A DNA stretch of 64,000 bases from Shewanella kaireitica (GTDB taxonomy: Bacteria > Pseudomonadota > Gammaproteobacteria > Enterobacterales > Shewanellaceae). Made by a program: the position numbers and the translations under genes. Position 1 is the first letter of the stretch; each line of letters begins with the position of its first letter. The notes beneath the pieces were generated by a model. It did no database searches. It was not told the DNA's origin and saw nothing but the letters and a program-made list of their open reading frames with translations. Shown here piece by piece: positions 39,874-49,289 of the stretch. The stretch lies in assembly GCF_023284045.1 (NCBI RefSeq), contig NZ_JAKIKQ010000013.1, forward strand, positions 62,001 to 126,000, in the 5' to 3' direction.

Positions 39874-40504
39874 CATCTACCTCACAACTCGCTGGTGCGC
39901 TCAGTAACTCTTGTTTATGTTGATTGAAATACAGTGTCGCTAATTTCACTGCTTTAACGTAGGCACGCGGGGTGATGGTTGCACCAGTAAATTGATCTAT
40001 TTCGCCACCATCTTTTTTTACATGCCAGCGTTTTTCTTTTTCAGAAGACACGCTAAGCCCATTAAACTTGGTTACCCAATCAGACTTGCGAAGTTCAATT
40101 TTATCACCCAGTCCAGGTGTTTCTTGGTGCGACAAAGTTCTCACTCCAAGTACTTCGCCTGCTTTATTTAAACCAATGATTACTTTTATATTACCGTTGT
40201 ATCCGTCAGGCGCAACGGCTTCAATTGCGATCGCAACTCCGTCGCCATTACGAGTCGCGATATAAGCGGGCAAAGGTTTAGTCGTACCTAAAAAGTCGCT
40301 ATTTTGAATGGTGATACAGTGCTCTGTAAGCTCATTATCATGGATCCCGTCAGGAATAATCTGATGCAGCACGCGCGAAAGCTCAATCTGCTCTTGTTGT
40401 TTAATTTTGGCAAAGGTAAGTTGATTCACTACCGCTACAAGCCCTGTACAGAGCAAGGCAAATAAACCGAGTAACAAGCCATTTTTCAACATTGATTTTT
40501 TCAA
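39866..40504 (-). CDS. rsxG: Electron transport complex subunit RsxG/RnfG
   Basis: A 212-residue subunit with one N-terminal membrane helix ([25 protein letters not shown]) and a periplasmic FMN-binding domain. The flavin is covalently bound through the threonine of the D/S-G-A-T motif, seen here as [12 protein letters not shown] near residue 175. [14 protein letters not shown] is also characteristic. It lies 81 bases downstream of rsxD and overlaps rsxE. Confidence 0.95.
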   Translation of the reverse strand: MKKSMLKNGLLLGLFALLCTGLVAVVNQLTFAKIKQQEQIELSRVLHQIIPDGIHDNELTEHCITIQNSDFLGTTKPLPAYIATRNGDGVAIAIEAVAPDGYNGNIKVIIGLNKAGEVLGVRTLSHQETPGLGDKIELRKSDWVTKFNGLSVSSEKEKRWHVKKDGGEIDQFTGATITPRAYVKAVKLATLYFNQHKQELLSAPASCEVDDE

Positions 40505-40585
40505 AATTTTGTCTTTAACCTAATCGTCGATAACGTCTATTCTTAGTCGCAGATTTTTACTGCTGCAATCGCAATTGCTATGTGA

Positions 40586-41638
40586 TTAACTGCCTGCACG
40601 GTGACCGTAGCTTCTTGGCTTAATATAATAGTCGATAAATGGTGCACACAAATTGGCGAGTAAAATGGCGAATGCAAAGGCATCAGGATAGCCTCCATAA
40701 GTACGGATAACATAAACCAATACACCAATCAAAGCACCAAATAATAGTCGCCCACGTACACTGGTTGCTGCTGTAACAGGATCGGTAGCAATAAAAAATA
40801 CCGCTAGCATAGTTGCACCAGAAAACAGCTGGAACAGCGGACCAATGTGCGTGTCTGGGCTTAAAAGATAACCAAAGCTACTGCAAACGAAAAGTGAAGC
40901 GAGTATACCGACGCTGATCTGCCAGCGGATCACTTTTAATTTGAGCATGGCTAAACCACCCACTAAATAGGCTACATTGACCCAGAACCAACCAACACCG
41001 AATCCGTCTGAAAAAATGGTTTTTGATAGGCTTTCAGTAATAGTGAGTCCAAGTGATAGATCTGTTTTAACTGTATCTAGAGGTGTGGCCATAGCGATAC
41101 CATCTATGCCGTACTTATAGATAGACAGTTGTTCTGGCGTCATCGCACCAAAAATAGCGTTAAGGGTTAGGCCTAAATCCATCGGTGTTTGTGCTAGTGG
41201 TAACGGAACAGACCAACTTGTCATTTGAACAGGAAAAGAAATTAACAACATCACATATGCTGCCATTGCTGGGTTAAATATGTTCTGCCCGAGGCCTCCG
41301 TAGAGATGTTTAACGATTACAATGGCAAAAATAGTACCAACCACAACCACCCACCAAGGTGCAATAGAGGGGATAGATACACCAATCAGTAGCGCAGTAA
41401 GCACTGCACTGTTATCACTTAATGTTGGCAGTATTGGACGTTTACGCAATTTAAGCACCGCAGCTTCACTAAGGAGTGCAATGGCTATCGCCAGTATGAC
41501 TTGTACTATCACGCCCCAGCCGAAAAAGTAAAACTGGGCTGCAATACCTGGTAATGCGCATAAAATGACTCTGCGCATTACGCTCTGCGTCTGTAGTTGC
41601 ACTTTTAAGTGAGGCGATGACGCTAACTTAAATGCCAT
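40586..41638 (-). CDS. rsxD: Electron transport complex subunit RsxD/RnfD
   Basis: A 350-residue integral membrane subunit with about nine helices, related to NqrB. The flavinylation motif [20 protein letters not shown] near residue 270 carries the covalent FMN on Thr; [23 protein letters not shown] near residue 110 is a conserved family block. It begins three bases after the rsxC stop, so the two are co-transcribed. Confidence 0.95.
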   Translation of the reverse strand: MAFKLASSPHLKVQLQTQSVMRRVILCALPGIAAQFYFFGWGVIVQVILAIAIALLSEAAVLKLRKRPILPTLSDNSAVLTALLIGVSIPSIAPWWVVVVGTIFAIVIVKHLYGGLGQNIFNPAMAAYVMLLISFPVQMTSWSVPLPLAQTPMDLGLTLNAIFGAMTPEQLSIYKYGIDGIAMATPLDTVKTDLSLGLTITESLSKTIFSDGFGVGWFWVNVAYLVGGLAMLKLKVIRWQISVGILASLFVCSSFGYLLSPDTHIGPLFQLFSGATMLAVFFIATDPVTAATSVRGRLLFGALIGVLVYVIRTYGGYPDAFAFAILLANLCAPFIDYYIKPRSYGHRAGS

Positions 41639-41641
41639 GAA

Positions 41642-44320
41642 TTATTCCTTCTCTTCCAGTTTAGCTTTTGCCTTCGCTTTTGCCTTCGCTTTTGCCACCG
41701 CTGCGGCGATACGGGCTTTTTTGATATCTTCAGGCGACTGCGGAGCGTCAGCTTGCGAGATTACATCGCTAGGCGTTGCTGCATCTGTTTGAACTGTCTC
41801 AACATTGTTAGATGTGTGTGCCTTTTTGGCTTTCGCTTTGGCTACTGCTGCGGCGATACGCGCTTTCTTAATCTCTTCAGGCGACTGCGGAGCGTCAGCT
41901 TGCGAGATTACATCGCTAGGCGTTGCTGCAACTGTTTGAACTGTCTCAACATTGTCAGATGTGTGTGCCTTTTTGGCTTTCGCTTTGGCTACAGCTGCGG
42001 CGATACGAGCTTTCTTAATCTCTTCTGCAGACTGAGGAACGTCAGTTTGAGAGCTCTGCTGGCTACTCTCTGCTGCATCAATTTGTGTTGATTCAGTTGA
42101 TTCAGTTGATTCAGTTGATTCAGCACTGCCTGTTGATTGCGCTTTTTTGGCCTTAGCTTTGGCTACTGCTGCAGCGATACGCGCTTTCTTTATCTCTTCA
42201 GGCGACTGAGTAACGTCAGCTTGTGAGTTCAACTCGCTCTCTTTTTCTACATCAGTCTCTACAGCATCAACTCGAGTTGATTCAGCACTGTCTGCTATTT
42301 GCGCTTTTTTAGCCCTAGCTTTGGCTACTGCTGCGGCGATACGCGCTTTCTTAATCTCTTCTGCAGACTGAGGAACGTCAGTTTGCACTTTAAATTCGCT
42401 AGCCGTTGCTTCACTAGCAACGGCTGCATTCGTGTGTTGATTGTGTTCACCATTACCCGCCTGAGCTTGCTTTTTAGCTTTGGCGCGTGCGATAGCTGCG
42501 GCTACTTTAGCCTTTTTATCATCGACTGCTACAGTGTTACTCGGTTCACTGGTAAGTCCTGAGTCTGCAGAGGCGGCCTGTTTTGCCTTTTTGGCTTTAG
42601 CTCTTGCGATCGCTGCGTTTATTTTAGCTTTCTTGTCGTCAACTACATCGGTTGTGTCTGCCGATATGGCTGTTGCTTCTGACGACAATGACTTTTTAGC
42701 TTTTGCGCGTGCTATAGCTGCAGCGACTTGTGCTTTTTTATCTTGAGCAGGTGTTGTAGAGGAGGTATCTGCGGATGCATCCGCAGCCTTTTTGGCTTTG
42801 ATCCGTGCCATCGCTTCCGCGACCGCATTTTTATCAGTGCCGGTCATATTATTTTTACGGCGCTCGGCGGCTTCTTTAGCTTTGTTTTCGCGGGCTATTT
42901 TTTCATCTTCCAAGCGCTGCTGTCTTGCATCAAAACGTTGTTTAGCAAAATCGGCTTGTTTCTTTTCTTCTAACTGTGTGCGAAGTGCTGATTTCGCGAC
43001 ACGGTAATATTCCACCAATGGAATATCACTAGGACAGACATAGCTACAACAACCACACTCAATACAATCATTGAGATTGAAGCTGGCTGCTTTATCATAT
43101 TCTTGTGCCTGGGCATGCCAAAATAATTGTTGTGGTAAGAGCAGTGCTGGGCAGGCCACAGCGCATTCACCACAACGGATGCATGGCATTTCTGGTTGCT
43201 CAGGTGCTATTTCGTCACTACTTGGCAGTAGAATGCAGTTAGTGCCTTTGAGCACTGGAGCTGCTATATCTGGCAATGAATGCCCCATCATAGGGCCACC
43301 TATAATGACTTTGTCCTGTTCAAGCTTGCCTTTAAAGCCATTAGTTTGCAGTACATAGTCAATCTGAGTACCAATCGGAACCCAGTAGTTACCTGGCTTT
43401 TCACTATTTTGCCCCGTTACAGTGACGACTCTTGAAATCAGCGGCTGCCCATTAATTACAGCATCCTGAATAGCGTAGGCCGTTCCAACATTTTGCACTA
43501 ACATTCCCAATTGCGCAGGTATGGCACCTGATGGCACCTCTTGCCCCGTTAGGATTTGAATTAATTGCTTTTCTCCACCTGAAGGATATTTAGTTGGTAC
43601 ACTGGTTATTCGAGTTTTGTCGCTAGACAGTTCACTTCGATTCAGTGAATGCTGCATCGCTTCGAATGCTTCTGGTTTATTATCTTCTATGGCGATAATA
43701 ATGCGCTTTGGCGTCAATAAACGTTCAATAATCGCGATGCCTGAAATAATTTCATCGCTGTACTCTTGCATCAGTCTATCGTCAGAGGTGATATAGGGCT
43801 CACACTCGATGCCATTGATGATCACAAGTTCTATATCGCTAGCGGGTCGCAGTTTTATGTGAGTGGGAAACGCCGCACCACCAAGACCAGCAATACCGGC
43901 GTCTTGGATTTTTTTTAAGATCTGCTGATTATCTAATTTCGAAATCTCACTCGTATGGGTTTCTATTGCTTCATCTTTGCCATCGGCGATTAAAATACAG
44001 CTTAACACTGGTAAACCTGACGCATGGTTACTTGGCATAGGTTTTATTGCCGTGATAGTGCCAGATGTAGGCGCGTGCACAGGACAATGAGTAAAGTTAG
44101 TCCCAGCTGTTAGAGTTTGTCCCTTTAGTACGCGTTCGCCAGCTGTGATAGTTAGCAGGGCAGTGTCGCCAACTTGCGGGATCGGTAAAATAAATTGCTT
44201 AGCTAAGGGCAATTTCTCGATAGCCGTTCTATTGGATAAGGCTTTTAATTCTGGTGGATGGATACCGCCATGGGAGCGCCAAATGGTTCCTTTATCAATT
44301 TGTTCTAATAAAGTTAGCAC
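41642..44320 (-). CDS. rsxC: Electron transport complex subunit RsxC/RnfC with long repetitive tail
   Basis: The NADH- and FMN-binding subunit of the Rsx complex. The conserved core (residues ~1-470) includes [30 protein letters not shown] glycine loops ([15 protein letters not shown]), [17 protein letters not shown], and two [4Fe-4S] motifs, [12 protein letters not shown] (~378) and [12 protein letters not shown] (~417). The tail from ~487 to 892 is a low-complexity array of nine Ala/Lys-rich helical units of the form [13 protein letters not shown] separated by acidic linkers. The true start is probably GTG 44320, overlapping the rsxB stop with AGAGGAA before it; the frame stays open to 44374. 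Confidence 0.93.
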   Translation of the reverse strand: MLTLLEQIDKGTIWRSHGGIHPPELKALSNRTAIEKLPLAKQFILPIPQVGDTALLTITAGERVLKGQTLTAGTNFTHCPVHAPTSGTITAIKPMPSNHASGLPVLSCILIADGKDEAIETHTSEISKLDNQQILKKIQDAGIAGLGGAAFPTHIKLRPASDIELVIINGIECEPYITSDDRLMQEYSDEIISGIAIIERLLTPKRIIIAIEDNKPEAFEAMQHSLNRSELSSDKTRITSVPTKYPSGGEKQLIQILTGQEVPSGAIPAQLGMLVQNVGTAYAIQDAVINGQPLISRVVTVTGQNSEKPGNYWVPIGTQIDYVLQTNGFKGKLEQDKVIIGGPMMGHSLPDIAAPVLKGTNCILLPSSDEIAPEQPEMPCIRCGECAVACPALLLPQQLFWHAQAQEYDKAASFNLNDCIECGCCSYVCPSDIPLVEYYRVAKSALRTQLEEKKQADFAKQRFDARQQRLEDEKIARENKAKEAAERRKNNMTGTDKNAVAEAMARIKAKKAADASADTSSTTPAQDKKAQVAAAIARAKAKKSLSSEATAISADTTDVVDDKKAKINAAIARAKAKKAKQAASADSGLTSEPSNTVAVDDKKAKVAAAIARAKAKKQAQAGNGEHNQHTNAAVASEATASEFKVQTDVPQSAEEIKKARIAAAVAKARAKKAQIADSAESTRVDAVETDVEKESELNSQADVTQSPEEIKKARIAAAVAKAKAKKAQSTGSAESTESTESTESTQIDAAESSQQSSQTDVPQSAEEIKKARIAAAVAKAKAKKAHTSDNVETVQTVAATPSDVISQADAPQSPEEIKKARIAAAVAKAKAKKAHTSNNVETVQTDAATPSDVISQADAPQSPEDIKKARIAAAVAKAKAKAKAKAKLEEKE
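41650..42860. repeat. Coding tandem repeat in rsxC tail
   Basis: Nine imperfect units encode Ala/Lys-rich helices. The two units near the C-terminus (roughly 41710-41835 and 41836-41960) differ at only a few bases over ~125 bp, indicating recent duplication. A short GATTCAGTT-type repeat near 42090-42120 encodes S-T-E repeats. Confidence 0.85.
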
Positions 44321-44883
44321 TGCGGTTCCTCTTGCACTTGTTTCACTGGGATGGCATTGAGCTGCCAATCCCATGTTTTAGTTGTTTGTTCTATCGGTAG
44401 CATGTCAATACAATCGACGGGGCAGGGAGCAACGCACAAATCGCATCCTGTGCAATAATCCGTGATAACGGTATGCATTAGCTTACCTGAACCTAATATG
44501 GCGTCCACAGGGCAAGCCTGAATGCATTTAGTACAACCAATGCATTCATCTTCGCGTATGAATGCGACTTTTTTCTCTTGTACTTCTTCTGTCGCATTTA
44601 AAGGTTCGGGATCGACGCCAACCAAGTCAGCAATCTTTTCCATGGTAGCTGTGCCACCTGGTGGGCATTTATTTATTTTGTCGCCGTTGGCAATAGCTTC
44701 TGCATAGGGTCTACAGCCTGGATAGCCACATTGGCCACACTGAGTTTGCGGCAGTAGTGCCTCGACTTGTTCAACGAGTGGATTACCTTCTACTTTGAAC
44801 TTTTCGGCCGCGAAGCCAAGTAATACACCAAAGACAAGGGCGAGTATCGTGAGGACAACAATTGCGATAACAATACCTGACAT
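44314..44883 (-). CDS. rsxB: Electron transport complex subunit RsxB/RnfB
   Basis: A 189-residue iron-sulfur subunit. One N-terminal membrane helix ([26 protein letters not shown]) is followed by a [4Fe-4S] domain with [16 protein letters not shown] near residue 49 and two ferredoxin motifs, [12 protein letters not shown] and [12 protein letters not shown] (residues ~113-160). It passes electrons between RsxC and the membrane subunits. It starts two bases after rsxA and ends on the rsxC start. Confidence 0.96.
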   Translation of the reverse strand: MSGIVIAIVVLTILALVFGVLLGFAAEKFKVEGNPLVEQVEALLPQTQCGQCGYPGCRPYAEAIANGDKINKCPPGGTATMEKIADLVGVDPEPLNATEEVQEKKVAFIREDECIGCTKCIQACPVDAILGSGKLMHTVITDYCTGCDLCVAPCPVDCIDMLPIEQTTKTWDWQLNAIPVKQVQEEPQC

Positions 44884-44885
44884 GT

Positions 44886-45464
44886 TTATTTAACCAATCC
44901 TGTAAAGCCCATAAATGCGAGAGACATTAGACCTGCGGTTACCATGGCAATGGCTCCGCCTTTAAACGGCGCTGGAACATCTGCAGCCGCAAGCCGTTCA
45001 CGCATAGCTGAAAATAGGATCAAGACTAAGGAAAACCCAACGGCAGCACCAAAACCAAATATCGCAGACTCGAAAAAGTTATGGTCTTCATTAATATTGA
45101 GTAGAGCAACACCTAGTACCGCACAGTTTGTCGTAATCAGTGGCAAGTAAATGCCCAATGCGCGATGTAATGATGCGCTGGTTTTCTGTACTAGCATTTC
45201 AGTAAATTGAACAACGACGGCAATGACTAGAATAAAGCTCATTGTTCTGAGGTAGCCAAGATCAAATGGCAACAGCAGGTACTGGTTCACGAGGTAGCTA
45301 AGAATAGATGCTAAGGTCAGCACAAAAGTGGTCGCCATTGACATGCCAATAGCAGACTCAAGTTTGCTCGATACCCCCATAAAAGGGCATAAACCAAGAA
45401 ATTTAACTAATACAAAGTTGTTGACCAGCACAGTGCCGACCAATAACAGGAGATATTCACTCAT
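44886..45464 (-). CDS. rsxA: Electron transport complex subunit RsxA/RnfA
   Basis: A 192-residue integral membrane subunit with six helices ([32 protein letters not shown] is a near-invariant family start). Conserved cysteines in the LGLCPFMG and TTNCAVLG loops are thought to bind an iron-sulfur centre at the RsxA-RsxE interface. First gene of rsxABCDGE; an AGGAG site lies just inside the upstream region (ATAACAGGAGATATTC is internal, the gene's own site is weaker). Confidence 0.96.
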   Translation of the reverse strand: MSEYLLLLVGTVLVNNFVLVKFLGLCPFMGVSSKLESAIGMSMATTFVLTLASILSYLVNQYLLLPFDLGYLRTMSFILVIAVVVQFTEMLVQKTSASLHRALGIYLPLITTNCAVLGVALLNINEDHNFFESAIFGFGAAVGFSLVLILFSAMRERLAAADVPAPFKGGAIAMVTAGLMSLAFMGFTGLVK

Positions 45465-45570
45465 CTCAATTCATTTTTTAGACAATCTTATCGCTATTAT
45501 CGGCTTTTCCGCCGTCATAAACAACACAAAGAAAGCAGGGACAAATGAATTTGGTTTCTAGTGAGTGAAT

Positions 45571-47511
45571 TTAAAGCACTATTTCTGCTTTTTCACTGTT
45601 ACTTACTGTTAATAAAGGAGTTGGCTTTGCGATGTAGTAGCCTTGAAGCCCGTCCATTAACAGGTGCTCCATTGCCAGCTTTTCCTCTTGATTTTCTACA
45701 CCTGTGGCAATCACTCGGATAGTGAGCTTTCTTGCTATATCAATAATCATTTTGACAAAGAACTGGTTGTGGGCGTCTGAATTTATCCCTTGGGTATAGC
45801 TACCGTCCAATTTGATAAAGTCTGGTCGAACATCTTTGAAAAACTTAAAAGAGGTGAAACCTAGGCCAAATCGTTCAATAGAGACACGTGCTCCAACACT
45901 GTGGATTTCATTAATAAAATGATAAGTAGCGGACAAATTAGTTTGCATACCTGACTCATTGACTTCAAAAACTAATCTGGCTGCTATGTGACGCTGACGA
46001 ACTAATACATTTTTAAGCCAAGCGACAAAACTCTCTTGGTTTGCAGACGATGCCGATATATTTATGCCAAATAAACCTGACATTGATGGCGTTTCATTGA
46101 GCATACTCAGGGTTTTTAAGATGACGAGCTTATCGAGTTCCTCGCTCATTCCGTGACGTTCTGCCATTGCAATGACGGTTGTTGTGGGGAGAAATTTTCC
46201 TTGGTCATTATAAAATCGAGATAGTAGTTCTCGGTAGGACTCCACATCATTTCTACAAGGGCGAATAGGCTGGGCATAAAATTTGATTGCGCTGCGTTTT
46301 ACTATGTCATCGATAGCGACTTTCCATCTGCTGTCTCCAAATAGCTCATCACCTTTGAGCCTTTGAAGTACATGTACACTATTAGGACCTAATGTTTGAG
46401 CGATGCTCACAGCGGTATCCGCTAGCGTCATTAAAGAAACTGGGTCGCTATTTTGTAGGTAGGGGCATAATCCAATATAGGCAACGGAATCGGTTCCCAA
46501 GTTTTGCTGATACTCATCGAATGCATTCTTTACCTGTTCGATAATACTTGTACCTTCTTTAAGCGTAACGTCGGGTAATATGAGCGCGAAATCTGCTGTC
46601 GAGATCCGGTAACAATAAGCATTAGGAGACTTAACTAACGATTTTCTAATGTGATTTGAGATACGGGTTAAGTAATCATCTCCAGCCTCACGACCATGTA
46701 ATTGGTTTATAGCACCAAGCTCAGTGGCCTTTACCATCGCAAGTACACCGAACTGTTGGCTATTGGGTGAGCAAATATCATTTAGTTTTTCAGTGAATTT
46801 CGCGCGGGTTCCAAAACCTGTTATTGGATCTTGAAATGCTGCTCTTGACAGCTTTTCATTGGCATCGGTGAGTTTATCAATTTCTGCTTTCAAATTATGC
46901 TGACATGACTCTATAGCTGTCGTTAGAGGTTTGAATTCTCCTTTCAACTTAGACTTTTGTATTGAGTGGAAATCAAAATTCGGGAGATCTTCTATCAGTT
47001 TGGCGCTGTATCGTAACTTTTTGGCTTGGCGCAAAGTAAGCGCAAAACTGAAAACACTGATAAGCAAAAATGTGGTCCATATGAGTATCAGTTGTTTTTT
47101 AAACTTTATAACAGTCTGTGAAAAGGTGTTACCAATAGAGAGTCTTACTTGTAATCGACCGTTTTCTAAAGATTGCGTGTATGGAATATCTATTTGAAAC
47201 AGTTCACTAATGATATCTTCATGCTGAGAGAGTAATCGGCCATGGGTGTAGCTTTTATCACTGTCATTACTATCTATATATTGGAAAAATTGAAAAGAGA
47301 ACTGCTTATCTAGGCTTAGGTATAAAGCCTTACCATCGTCTTGCCAGCTAGTTGCAGCATCAATACTCGAAACGTACTGCGCTAGTGTACTTTCGCTGTA
47401 TGTTAATATGTCGGCTCGATTAACTGTGTATGTAACGAACGTTAATCCACAGAAAATAGACACTAAAAAAAGCTGAAAATATCGGAAACTGGTCATATTG
47501 AGTCCATTCAC
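45571..47511 (-). CDS. Degenerate GGDEF-EAL membrane protein (CsrD/MshH-like)
   Basis: A 646-residue protein, the same length as E. coli CsrD. It has two membrane helices (~9-26 and ~137-157) bounding a periplasmic loop, a HAMP-like/linker stretch, then GGDEF-like (~222-375) and EAL-like (~390-635) domains. Both signatures are eroded: the GGDEF site reads STADF and the EAL site reads ELL (SYRELLSRF), so cyclase and phosphodiesterase activity are not expected. CsrD proteins with such changes promote RNase E decay of CsrB/C small RNAs and thus control the CsrA system; LapD-type sensing of c-di-GMP is the main alternative. Monocistronic, upstream of rsxA on the same strand. Confidence 0.75.
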   Translation of the reverse strand: MNGLNMTSFRYFQLFLVSIFCGLTFVTYTVNRADILTYSESTLAQYVSSIDAATSWQDDGKALYLSLDKQFSFQFFQYIDSNDSDKSYTHGRLLSQHEDIISELFQIDIPYTQSLENGRLQVRLSIGNTFSQTVIKFKKQLILIWTTFLLISVFSFALTLRQAKKLRYSAKLIEDLPNFDFHSIQKSKLKGEFKPLTTAIESCQHNLKAEIDKLTDANEKLSRAAFQDPITGFGTRAKFTEKLNDICSPNSQQFGVLAMVKATELGAINQLHGREAGDDYLTRISNHIRKSLVKSPNAYCYRISTADFALILPDVTLKEGTSIIEQVKNAFDEYQQNLGTDSVAYIGLCPYLQNSDPVSLMTLADTAVSIAQTLGPNSVHVLQRLKGDELFGDSRWKVAIDDIVKRSAIKFYAQPIRPCRNDVESYRELLSRFYNDQGKFLPTTTVIAMAERHGMSEELDKLVILKTLSMLNETPSMSGLFGINISASSANQESFVAWLKNVLVRQRHIAARLVFEVNESGMQTNLSATYHFINEIHSVGARVSIERFGLGFTSFKFFKDVRPDFIKLDGSYTQGINSDAHNQFFVKMIIDIARKLTIRVIATGVENQEEKLAMEHLLMDGLQGYYIAKPTPLLTVSNSEKAEIVL

Positions 47512-47622
47512 GTTTATAGAAGACAGTGATAGTGCAGAAACTTTTTATCAACGGCCATTATAAACAGGTTTTGAATTTATTATCAGTTGCTTCACTTGAG
47601 TAATTTTTATTTAGTGGGAATG

Positions 47623-47734
47623 ATGCTGAAATGCTGAAATGCTGAAATGCTGAAATGCTGAAATGCTGAAATGCTGAAATGCTGAAATGCTGAAATGCTG
47701 AAATGCTGAAATGCTGAAATGCTGAAATGCTGAA
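47623..47734. repeat. 8-bp tandem repeat, 14 exact copies
   Basis: The unit ATGCTGAA is repeated 14 times without error, between the csrD-like gene and the tRNA-Asn array. It lies just past the 3' end of the last tRNA-Asn. As an 8-mer it stays open in a minus-strand frame across the repeat (period eight residues), but no gene is supported there. Confidence 0.97.
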
Positions 47735-47740
47735 TTAGAT

Positions 47741-47816
47741 TGGCTCCCCAGACTGGACTCGAACCAGTGACATACGGATTAACAGTCCGCCGTTCTACCA
47801 ACTGAACTACAGGGGA
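47741..47816 (-). tRNA. tRNA-Asn (GTT), copy 1
   Basis: A 76-nt cloverleaf read on the minus strand with encoded CCA, anticodon GTT in CTGTTAATC, T-loop GGTTCGAGTCC, D-arm AGTTCAGTTGGTAGAAC. Position 6:67 of the acceptor stem is U-U. Last gene of the array in transcription order. Confidence 0.97.
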
Positions 47817-47850
47817 ATCGTTTGTTACCTATAACATGTCTTAATTAGAT

Positions 47851-47926
47851 TGGCTCCCCAGACTGGACTCGAACCAGTGACATACGGATTAACAGTCCGC
47901 CGTTCTACCAACTGAACTACAGGGGA
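47851..47926 (-). tRNA. tRNA-Asn (GTT), copy 2
   Basis: Same sequence as copy 1 with encoded CCA. A 34-base spacer separates it from copy 1; both copies share the bases ATTAGAT beyond their 3' ends, a sign of tandem duplication. Confidence 0.97.
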
Positions 47927-47953
47927 ATCGCATAAATCTAATTATAAATAAAG

Positions 47954-48029
47954 TGGCTCCCCAGACTGGACTCGAACCAGTGACATACGGATTAACAGTC
48001 CGCCGTTCTACCAACTGAACTACAGGGGA
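47954..48029 (-). tRNA. tRNA-Asn (GTT), copy 3
   Basis: Same sequence as the other copies, CCA encoded, 27-base spacer to copy 2. Confidence 0.97.
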
Positions 48030-48063
48030 ATTGCATTTTATTTATTAAATGTTGATAAAAAAT

Positions 48064-48139
48064 TGGCTCCCCAGACTGGACTCGAACCAGTGACATACGG
48101 ATTAACAGTCCGCCGTTCTACCAACTGAACTACAGGGGA
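48064..48139 (-). tRNA. tRNA-Asn (GTT), copy 4
   Basis: Same sequence as the other copies, CCA encoded, 34-base spacer to copy 3. Confidence 0.97.
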
Positions 48140-48178
48140 ATTGCATTTTTTATCAATATTTAGCTGTTTATATAAAAG

Positions 48179-48254
48179 TGGCTCCCCAGACTGGACTCGA
48201 ACCAGTGACATACGGATTAACAGTCCGCCGTTCTACCAACTGAACTACAGGGGA
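48179..48254 (-). tRNA. tRNA-Asn (GTT), copy 5
   Basis: Same sequence as the other copies, CCA encoded, 39-base spacer to copy 4. Confidence 0.97.
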
Positions 48255-48300
48255 ATTGCTCTTTTATAATTTCAGATAAATATCTGATTAACTTAAACTT

Positions 48301-48376
48301 TGGCTCCCCAGACTGGACTCGAACCAGTGACATACGGATTAACAGTCCGCCGTTCTACCAACTGAACTACAGGGGA
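48301..48376 (-). tRNA. tRNA-Asn (GTT), copy 6 (promoter-proximal)
   Basis: Same sequence as the other copies, CCA encoded. It is the first transcribed gene of the array, about 35 bases from the -10 box. Confidence 0.97.
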
Positions 48377-48411
48377 ATCGAATAAGTTACGTCTCGTTGA
48401 AGACGGAGCGC

Positions 48412-48440
48412 ATATTAAATCGCTCTTACAACTGAGTCAA
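48412..48440 (-). promoter_or_regulatory. Promoter of the tRNA-Asn array
   Basis: On the minus strand: TTGACT, a 17-bp spacer and TAATAT, followed by a GC-rich discriminator (GCGCTCC). This is a strong sigma70 promoter of the stringently controlled stable-RNA type. Confidence 0.85.
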
Positions 48441-49289
48441 CTCGACAATGGAAAAAAAGTGGATTTATAGGGTTAAGTGTTCATCAAATGTGCATCATGG
48501 TGACGAATGCACCATATTTTACATTAAGTGAGCAGTTAGAATGCAAGTATATGAGTTAATCGTAGTTTTCGATTAGTTTTTAGTAAGGTAGAGTGAAAGT
48601 GTGCAAGTTGTGGACGGTACAATAGTTTCAAATGTAATAAAATTACAATATCTTTGTCTGTCATACTAAAGTAGCAGGGTTGGTTAAAAGTCCCGCTATA
48701 GCAAGGCTTAGATGAGTTATCCACTAAATCTGTGGATAAGCCTGTGGGTTAAGTGAAAAAATCTGTTGCAAACGCCTATGTATAGGGGCTTGAGCTTAAA
48801 ATGCACAATTTTGCCAAGATTTTTTTTTATTGTTTAAAAACATATTGATGCAAAAATCAACAGTTAATTTCTGCCTTTCATCAAATTGTTGCTAATTTGT
48901 AACCAGCTAATGTAGCTGGATTGTGAATTAAAGTGCCATGTTTAGGCAAGTTCAAGGCAAGGCGGTGTCCTAAGCTATTGATTGTTGCGCTGTCACAAAC
49001 TTTCACCAGAAGAAACAGAAACTGTCATATTAATTCGCTATAGGGACATCTGTTGATCAAGTCATTTTGCCATGTTGGGTAAAACTTATTGTCTATTGTC
49101 ATCGCAAATTAGAAAATAGGCGAATGCTTCGGTTAGCCTAAAGGTGGGAGGTTTGTGGCATATTTTTTGGTTATTTGTAATGTTTTAATATGGTCGATAG
49201 TGAGACTCAACATAATTTTAGCGCATAGCCCCATCTGAATGTTCAAATAGGGTAAAATACATCCAAGAAAAATGAGGAAGCTTAACTTA
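48441..49289. other. Long gene-free region upstream of uvrB
   Basis: About 850 bases without a credible ORF. It holds a pair of inverted DnaA-box-like sites (48717-48739), a CCAGCTA-ATG-TAGCTGG palindrome at 48903-48919, and an A/T-rich segment around 48820-48900. A possible -10 box TAAAAT at 49253-49258 precedes uvrB. A non-coding RNA cannot be excluded. Confidence 0.5.
48717..48739. promoter_or_regulatory. Inverted pair of DnaA-box-like sites
   Basis: TTATCCACT (48717-48725, one mismatch) and TGTGGATAA (48731-48739, the exact complement of TTATCCACA) face each other with five bases between. They lie ~550 bp upstream of uvrB and may bind DnaA. Confidence 0.55.

Noticed and set aside
41753..42562. 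Plus-strand ORFs with repeated [18 protein letters not shown] segments
   Set aside because: They are antisense shadows of the rsxC repeat tail; the minus-strand frame has the known gene.
47607..47801. Minus-strand ORF through the 8-bp repeat (repeating HFSISAFQ)
   Set aside because: It begins inside a tRNA-Asn gene and consists of repeat translation; no ribosome binding site or family match.
47741..48376. Six evenly spaced direct repeats resembling a CRISPR array
   Set aside because: Each repeat is a complete tRNA-Asn with encoded CCA and anticodon GTT, and the short spacers are A/T-rich filler.
48536..48724. 62-codon minus-strand ORF upstream of uvrB
   Set aside because: No ribosome binding site, no recognisable features, and it runs through the DnaA-box-like region.
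49232..49251. LexA box before uvrB
   Set aside because: A CTG with A/T-rich ten bases is followed by TAG, not CAG; only one half fits, so it does not support SOS control.
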